From contig CAYOAP010000013.1 of assembly GCA_964401995.1 (NCBI GenBank), positions 40,008 to 104,007 on the forward strand: a stretch of DNA of 64,000 nt, given 5' to 3'. The stretch comes from DATCBF01 sp964401995. Its GTDB lineage: Bacteria; Actinomycetota; Thermoleophilia; Solirubrobacterales; 70-9. The translations under genes were made by a program, and so were the position numbers. The notes beneath the pieces are model-generated. The model made no database searches. It saw only the letters and a list, made by a program, of their open reading frames with translations, and was not told the DNA's origin. This document shows, in pieces, positions 59,564 through 64,000 of this stretch (positions are counted from its first letter, which is position 1; each line of letters starts with the position of its first letter).

Positions 59564-60105
59564 AGAGCTGTTACGACCCGGTGGTCCTCGGGGCCGGGGC
59601 GCAGGATCAGGACCTCGGCCGGGGCCTTGCGCAGCAGCCAGACCAGGTCGTCGCCGGAGATGCCGGTCGCGCCCGATGCGCTGGCGGGGACAACCACGCG
59701 GTCGAAATCCTCACGCTTCAGCAGGCGCTCCAGAGCGTGGCGGTAGGAGCGGCCGCGCTCGATCCTGGCGTCGACCGGCACCCCCTGGGCGGTCGCCCGC
59801 TGTTCGATCGCCTCCAGCATCGGCATCGCCCTCTTCGCCTCGTTGGGGATCGCGCATTCGAGCGGCAGGCTCTTCGGAACCTGGGCCAGATAGGCGGGCA
59901 TCAGGGTCGCGCTCTCGGCCCGGGCCAGGCGCAGGGCGGCGTCAAGCGCCCGACGCGAAACCTCGGTCCCGGTGAAGGGGAGCAGGATCTGGTGGACGGC
60001 ATCGGGCCGCTGCGAGCGCTTGCCACGCAGGCGCGAGCGCGAGATCAGGTAGCCGCCGGCGAGCCCGCCGAACAGCGCCACGCCGACCAGCACGTGCTCG
60101 ATCAT
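59536..60105 (-). CDS. Membrane-anchored Usp-like protein
   Basis: 189 residues: an N-terminal membrane helix (about 3-21), a basic linker (SRSRLRGKRSQRP), then a Usp-like alpha/beta domain (HQILLPFTGTEVSRRALDAA; DRVVVPASASGATGISGDDL; AEVLILRPGPED). The ATP-binding Gly-rich motif is degenerate. It is the last gene of the kdp operon, overlapping kdpD by 4 bp. Its final residues (ALPMGRKVGL) are encoded by a palindromic repeat arm. Confidence 0.75.
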   Translation of the reverse strand: MIEHVLVGVALFGGLAGGYLISRSRLRGKRSQRPDAVHQILLPFTGTEVSRRALDAALRLARAESATLMPAYLAQVPKSLPLECAIPNEAKRAMPMLEAIEQRATAQGVPVDARIERGRSYRHALERLLKREDFDRVVVPASASGATGISGDDLVWLLRKAPAEVLILRPGPEDHRVVTALPMGRKVGL

Positions 60106-61229
60106 CCCTCGCCCTCCTTGAACCCGCGGTGGGCGACGATCCGCACGTCGACCCCGGGCGGCGTCGCCCGCATCAGCCGCTGTGGCAGCGGCTCGCGCAG
60201 CCTCCCCAGACCCCGCTTCGGCAGCGCCTCGCCGACCATGATGTAGGTGCTGCCGCGCTCGCGGACGACGCGGGCGACCGCCGCCACGAGGTCATCGTGC
60301 TCCTCGATCAGGAGCCTCGCGCCGAGCACCGAGGCGAGCTGGCGCAGGGCCGTGACCTGGCGCTCCTCCTCGCCCTCGATCGGCTTGCCCGGTGGCTTCA
60401 CCCAGAGCAGGTCGAGGTCGGTGCCGAGCCGCTGGGCCGAACGCCAGGCGCGGCGGACGAGGCGCTGGGAGCTGGCCTGGGGGCGGACCAGCGCCAGCAG
60501 GCGCTCGCCGACGGCCTTCGGCGCGTCGGCGGAGACCCGCTCGTCCTCGCGCGTGCCAAGCGCCTCGCCCTGGCTGAAGATGAGCCGCTTCGACTCGACG
60601 TCCTCGGCGACCTGGCGCAGGCTGGTCTCGCGCAGCGCCGCCAGGTTCTCGATCCGGAAGAAGTTGTTGAGGGCGGCGTCGATGTTCTCGCCCGGGTAGA
60701 TCTTGCCCGCCCGCAGGCGGGCGATCAGCGCCTCCGGGGTGAGGTCGATGAGGACGACCTCGTCGGCCGAGCCCAGCACCGAGTCCGGCACCGTCTCGCG
60801 GACGCGGACGCCGGTCAGCTCGGCGACCTGGTCGTTGAGCGACTCCAGGTGCTGGACGTTGACGGTGGAGAAGACGTCGATCCCGGCCCCGAGCACATCG
60901 GCGATGTCTTCGTAGCGCTTCTCGTGGAGCAGGCCCGGCGCGTTGGTGTGGGCGAGCTCATCGATCAGCGCCAGCTCGGGGGCGCGGGACAACAGCGCCG
61001 GCAGGTCCATCTCCTCGACCGCGACCTCGCGGATCGAGACCTGGCAGCGCGGCATCGTCTCCAGCCCGCGGGCCTGGTCGGTCGTCTCCTGGCGTTCGTG
61101 CGGCTCGAGGTAGCCGAGCACGACATCGCGGCCGGCGTCGGCCTCGGCGTTGCCCTCCTGCAGCATCCGGTAGGTCTTGCCGACCCCGGCGGCCATGCCG
61201 AGGAAGATCTTGTAGTGGCCGCGCTGCAC
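60102..61229 (-). CDS. kdpD: KdpD sensor protein lacking the histidine kinase
   Basis: 375 residues: the KdpD N-terminal domain with Walker-type GMAAGVGKTYRMLQEGNAEA (about 11-30), DVFSTVNVQHLESLNDQVAE, and a Usp-like domain (about 235-365). The transmembrane, GAF and histidine-kinase parts of full-length KdpD (about 890 residues) are absent, as in some cyanobacteria and Deinococcus. No kdpE is seen. Follows kdpB after 13 bp. It may sense K or nucleotides directly on the Kdp complex, rather than phosphorylating a regulator. Confidence 0.92.
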   Translation of the reverse strand: MQRGHYKIFLGMAAGVGKTYRMLQEGNAEADAGRDVVLGYLEPHERQETTDQARGLETMPRCQVSIREVAVEEMDLPALLSRAPELALIDELAHTNAPGLLHEKRYEDIADVLGAGIDVFSTVNVQHLESLNDQVAELTGVRVRETVPDSVLGSADEVVLIDLTPEALIARLRAGKIYPGENIDAALNNFFRIENLAALRETSLRQVAEDVESKRLIFSQGEALGTREDERVSADAPKAVGERLLALVRPQASSQRLVRRAWRSAQRLGTDLDLLWVKPPGKPIEGEEERQVTALRQLASVLGARLLIEEHDDLVAAVARVVRERGSTYIMVGEALPKRGLGRLREPLPQRLMRATPPGVDVRIVAHRGFKEGEG

Positions 61230-61242
61230 CCGGCCCCGCCCC

Positions 61243-63306
61243 TCAGGCCCCGAGCAGGTTGTGGACGACGAGGTCGATCAGCTTGATCCCGACGAAGGGC
61301 ACGAGCAGGCCACCGAGCCCGTAGATCAGCATGTTGCGGCGCAGCAGCCCGGTGGCGCCGATCGGCCGGTAGCGGACGCCGCGCAGCGAGAGCGGGATCA
61401 GCAGCGGGATGATCAGGGCGTTGAAGATCACCGCTGAGAGGATCGCCGACTGCGGCGTCCCCAGCGACATCAGGTTGAGGGCGCCGAGCGGGCCGCCGTG
61501 GCCGGCCGTGGCGTAGGTGGCGGCGAACATCGCCGGCAGGATCGCGAAGTACTTGGCGACGTCGTTGGCGATCGAGAAGGTGGTGAGGGCGCCGCGGGTG
61601 ATCAGCAGCTGCTTGCCGACCTCGACGATCTCGATCAGCTTGGTTGGATTGGAGTCGAGGTCGACCATGTTGCCCGCCTCGCGCGCCGCCTGGGTGCCGG
61701 TGTTCATCGCGACGCCAACATCGGCCTGAGCCAGGGCGGGGGCGTCGTTGGTGCCGTCGCCGGTCATCGCGATCAGGCGCCCGTCGGACTGCTGCTCCTT
61801 GATCAGCTCCAGCTTGCGCTCCGGCGTCGCTTCGGCGAGGAAGTCGTCGACGCCCGCCTCCTCGGCGATCTTCGCCGCGGTCAGTTTGTTGTCGCCGGTG
61901 ACCATGATCGTGCGGATGCCCATCGCCCGCAGCTGGTCGAAGCGGGCTTTCATCCCCTCCTTGACCACGTCCTTGAGGTAGATCACGCCGAGCACGCGCT
62001 CGTTGCGGGCAACCGCCAGCGGCGTCCCGCCCTCGCGGCCGATCCGGTCCAGCTGCGCCTGCAGCTCGGCCGGGGCGCGGCCACCCTCCTCGGCGACCCA
62101 GGATTCGATCGCGTCGCCGGCGCCCTTGCGCAGGCGGGTGCCGTTGAAGTCGACGCCACTCATCCGCGTCTGCGCGGTGAAGGGGACGAAGGTCGGCTCG
62201 TGGCCGGCGAAGTCGTGCTCGCGGATGCCAAAGCCCTTGGCGAGGACGACGATCGAGCGGCCCTCGGGGGTCTCGTCGGCGAGCGAGGACATCTGCGCCG
62301 CCTCGGCCAGCTCGGCGTCGGTCACCCCCGGCATCGGGATGAACTCGGTCGCCTCGCGGTTGCCGAGTGTGATCGTCCCGGTCTTGTCGAGCAGCAGCAC
62401 GTCGCAGTCGCCGGAGGCCTCGACCGCGCGGCCGGAGAGGGCGAGCACGTTGCGGCGGACGAGGCGGTCCATGCCAGCGATCCCGATCGCCGAGAGCAGC
62501 GCTCCGATCGTGGTCGGGATCAGGGCGACGAGCAGCGCGATCAGCGTCGTCTCCGAGAGTTCGGTGCCGGCGAAGAGGGCGAAGGGGCGCAGCGAGACGA
62601 CAACGATGACGAAGATCAGGGTCAGCGCCGAGAGCAGGATCCCGAGCGCGATCTCGTTCGGCGTCTTGCGCCGTTCGGCCCCCTCGACCAGAGCGATCAT
62701 GCGGTCGAGGAAGGAGCCGCCCGGCTCCTGCGTGATCTCGACCACGATCCGGTCGGAGAGGACCCTGGTGCCGCCGGTGACGGCGCTGCGGTCGCCGCCG
62801 GCCTCGCGGATGACCGGCGCCGACTCGCCGGTGATCGCCGACTCGTCGACCGAGGCGATGCCCTCGATCACGGTGCCGTCGCCGGGGATCGGCGCCCCCG
62901 CCTCGACCACGACGATGTCGCCGCGGGTCAGCTCGGCCGCCGATTTCTCGCCGCCATCGCGGAGCGTGGCCATGGTCTCGGTCTTCATCGCCCGCAGGCT
63001 CGCCGCCTGGGCGCGGCCGCGGCCCTCGGCCAGAGCCTCGGCCAAGTTGGCGAAGACGATCGTCAGCCAGAGCCAGACGGTGACGCTGACCGTGAACCAG
63101 GCCGGCTCATGGCCGCCGCCCAGCGGGCTGCCGCCGAAGACCTGGATCAGCCAGGCGACGGTGGTGATCACCGCGCCAATCTCGACCACGAACATGACCG
63201 GGTTGCGGACCTGGATCCGGGGGTCGAGCTTGCGCAGCGACTCAAGAATCGCTGGGCGCACAATCTCGGGGTCGAACAGTGAGCGGGCCTGTGTCTCGGT
63301 GGTCAT
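61243..63306 (-). CDS. kdpB: Potassium-transporting ATPase ATP-binding subunit KdpB
   Basis: P-type ATPase subunit of 687 residues that powers high-affinity K uptake. VIEGIASVDESAITGESAPV, the phosphorylation site LLLDKTGTITLGNREATEF, MVTGDNKLTAAKIAEEAGVD and IAMTGDGTNDAPALAQADVG are all intact, with seven predicted helices. Overlaps kdpC by 4 bp. Confidence 0.97.
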   Translation of the reverse strand: MTTETQARSLFDPEIVRPAILESLRKLDPRIQVRNPVMFVVEIGAVITTVAWLIQVFGGSPLGGGHEPAWFTVSVTVWLWLTIVFANLAEALAEGRGRAQAASLRAMKTETMATLRDGGEKSAAELTRGDIVVVEAGAPIPGDGTVIEGIASVDESAITGESAPVIREAGGDRSAVTGGTRVLSDRIVVEITQEPGGSFLDRMIALVEGAERRKTPNEIALGILLSALTLIFVIVVVSLRPFALFAGTELSETTLIALLVALIPTTIGALLSAIGIAGMDRLVRRNVLALSGRAVEASGDCDVLLLDKTGTITLGNREATEFIPMPGVTDAELAEAAQMSSLADETPEGRSIVVLAKGFGIREHDFAGHEPTFVPFTAQTRMSGVDFNGTRLRKGAGDAIESWVAEEGGRAPAELQAQLDRIGREGGTPLAVARNERVLGVIYLKDVVKEGMKARFDQLRAMGIRTIMVTGDNKLTAAKIAEEAGVDDFLAEATPERKLELIKEQQSDGRLIAMTGDGTNDAPALAQADVGVAMNTGTQAAREAGNMVDLDSNPTKLIEIVEVGKQLLITRGALTTFSIANDVAKYFAILPAMFAATYATAGHGGPLGALNLMSLGTPQSAILSAVIFNALIIPLLIPLSLRGVRYRPIGATGLLRRNMLIYGLGGLLVPFVGIKLIDLVVHNLLGA

Positions 63307-63956
63307 CTAACGGGCGCTTCCTTGTCGAGGGCGATGTTGAGCTCGAGGACGTTGACGCCGGGCTCGCCGAGCAGGCCGAGGAAGCGTCCGTCGGTGTTGG
63401 CCGAGATCAGGTCTTCGACCTGGCTCAGCGGCAGTTTGCGAACCGCGGCGATGCGGTGCGCCTGGATCCGGGCGTTGGCCTCGGAGATGTGCGGGTCGAC
63501 CCCCGACGCCGACTGGGTGACCGCGTCGACCGGTATCTCTTCACTGGTCAGCGACTTGTCGAAGGGCTTCTCGAGCCGGAGGTAGGACTTCATGTATTCG
63601 CGGACTTCTTCGCGCGCTTCGACGCTGTTGGGAGCGGCGTTGCCGAAGTAGGTGACGTTGCCCGAGTAGCCGGTGGCGGACGGACGCGGCTGGAAGTAGG
63701 CGGGGTCGGGGGCCAGCACTTCTTCGCCTTCTTCGTCGAGCACGGGCTTGCCGTTCTTGCCGATCACCGGCTTGGAGAACGACTGGCCGATCAGGCTTGA
63801 GCCGACGACCTTGCCGTCGACGGTGAGCTTGGAGCCGTTGGCCTTGCCGGGGAAGACGACCTGGGAGATGCCGGTGATCGCCAGCGGGTAGAGGAGGCCG
63901 AGGAAGATCGTCATCACGACGATCGCGATCAGCCCGGTGCGCAGATCCTTCTTCAT
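63303..63956 (-). CDS. kdpC: Potassium-transporting ATPase subunit KdpC
   Basis: 217 residues with an N-terminal membrane helix (LIAIVVMTIFLGLLYPLAIT) and the extracytoplasmic KdpC domain: GSSLIGQSFSKPVIG, YFQPRPSATGY, and VTQSASGVDPHISEANARIQ. Stabilises the KdpAB complex. ATG 63956 overlaps the kdpA stop (TGATG). An inserted VIGKNGKPVLDEEGEEVLAP segment makes it slightly longer than the family average. Confidence 0.96.
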   Translation of the reverse strand: MKKDLRTGLIAIVVMTIFLGLLYPLAITGISQVVFPGKANGSKLTVDGKVVGSSLIGQSFSKPVIGKNGKPVLDEEGEEVLAPDPAYFQPRPSATGYSGNVTYFGNAAPNSVEAREEVREYMKSYLRLEKPFDKSLTSEEIPVDAVTQSASGVDPHISEANARIQAHRIAAVRKLPLSQVEDLISANTDGRFLGLLGEPGVNVLELNIALDKEAPVR

Positions 63957-64000
63957 CAGAACAACCTCGTGGTCAGGCTCTGGACGACCGGTCCGAGCAG
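63956..64000 (-). CDS. kdpA: Potassium-transporting ATPase subunit KdpA (3' end only)
   Basis: The last 14 codons before TGA (63956-63958) read LLGPVVQSLTTRLF, typical of the C-terminal helix end of KdpA, the channel-like subunit. The rest lies outside the window. The arrangement kdpA-kdpC-kdpB departs from the standard kdpABC order. Confidence 0.8.
   Translation of the reverse strand: MLGPVVQSLTTRLF

Noticed and set aside
61498..63282. A plus-strand open frame of about 594 codons opposite kdpB.
   Set aside because: Complement of a strongly conserved gene; composition is typical of antisense codon-position shadowing.

Overview
The window is high-GC DNA (about two thirds G+C by eye) with dense, often 4-bp-overlapping genes and frequent GTG/TTG starts. 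It looks chromosomal and actinobacterial. The style of the secreted proteins (RTX-like Ca-binding repeats, Lys-rich C-terminal beta domains, a C-terminal module of the F-C-L-D...C-S-P type), together with DUF6325/SHOCT and YtoQ proteins, suggests the class Thermoleophilia (Solirubrobacterales). That placement is inference from family content; no 16S gene is present.

Layout. 0-3 kb: a stand-alone phosphate-binding protein with a strong terminator, then a MerR/B12-like regulator and a degenerate GGDEF protein. 3-5.7 kb: the recombination/replication operon dnaX-ybaB-recR. 5.7-13 kb: a membrane glycosyltransferase-like protein, acetolactate decarboxylase, an ABC-2 exporter, the small SRP RNA (ffs), a Kef-type antiporter and a secreted protein. 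13.2-20.5 kb: a defence island that begins next to tRNA-Val, with McrBC (a McrB with several N-terminal sensor modules and lower GC), VapBC, and a Vsr - C5-methyltransferase - GIY-YIG nuclease operon. 20.5-28 kb: glutamate decarboxylase, a DUF6325-SHOCT stress cluster, an RTX-like protein, an LLM flavin enzyme and a YWTD-type propeller protein. 28-36 kb: pterin dehydratase, GST-like protein, an orphan YrbE permease pair under a GntR regulator, a zinc alcohol dehydrogenase, a membrane diguanylate cyclase and a membrane HD-GYP phosphodiesterase with a structured leader. 36.7-45.6 kb: an MFS carrier, a complete peptide ABC operon ending in an ATP-dependent DNA ligase, and a convergent radical-SAM gene with a perfect LexA/SOS box. 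45.7-48.2 kb: a second toxin-antitoxin cluster (separated hicA and hicB, VapBC). 48-59.5 kb: YtoQ, DHA2 efflux pump with MerR regulator, a two-domain dCTP deaminase, two tRNA-Ser genes flanking a PilZ-containing cellulose-synthase-like glycosyltransferase, TadA, a subtilase, a universal stress protein and an MBL hydrolase. 59.5-64 kb: the kdp potassium operon (kdpA end, kdpC, kdpB, truncated kdpD, and a Usp-like protein).

Themes. Four proteins point to cyclic-di-GMP signalling (degenerate GGDEF, GGEEF cyclase, HD-GYP phosphodiesterase, PilZ glycosyltransferase). Two separate stretches carry defence or addiction genes. The most unusual signal is two families of palindromic repeats that lie inside protein-coding genes in frame: one in dnaX and in the radical-SAM gene, and another in the membrane glycosyltransferase and at the end of the kdp operon. 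They resemble the coding palindromic elements known from Rickettsia.
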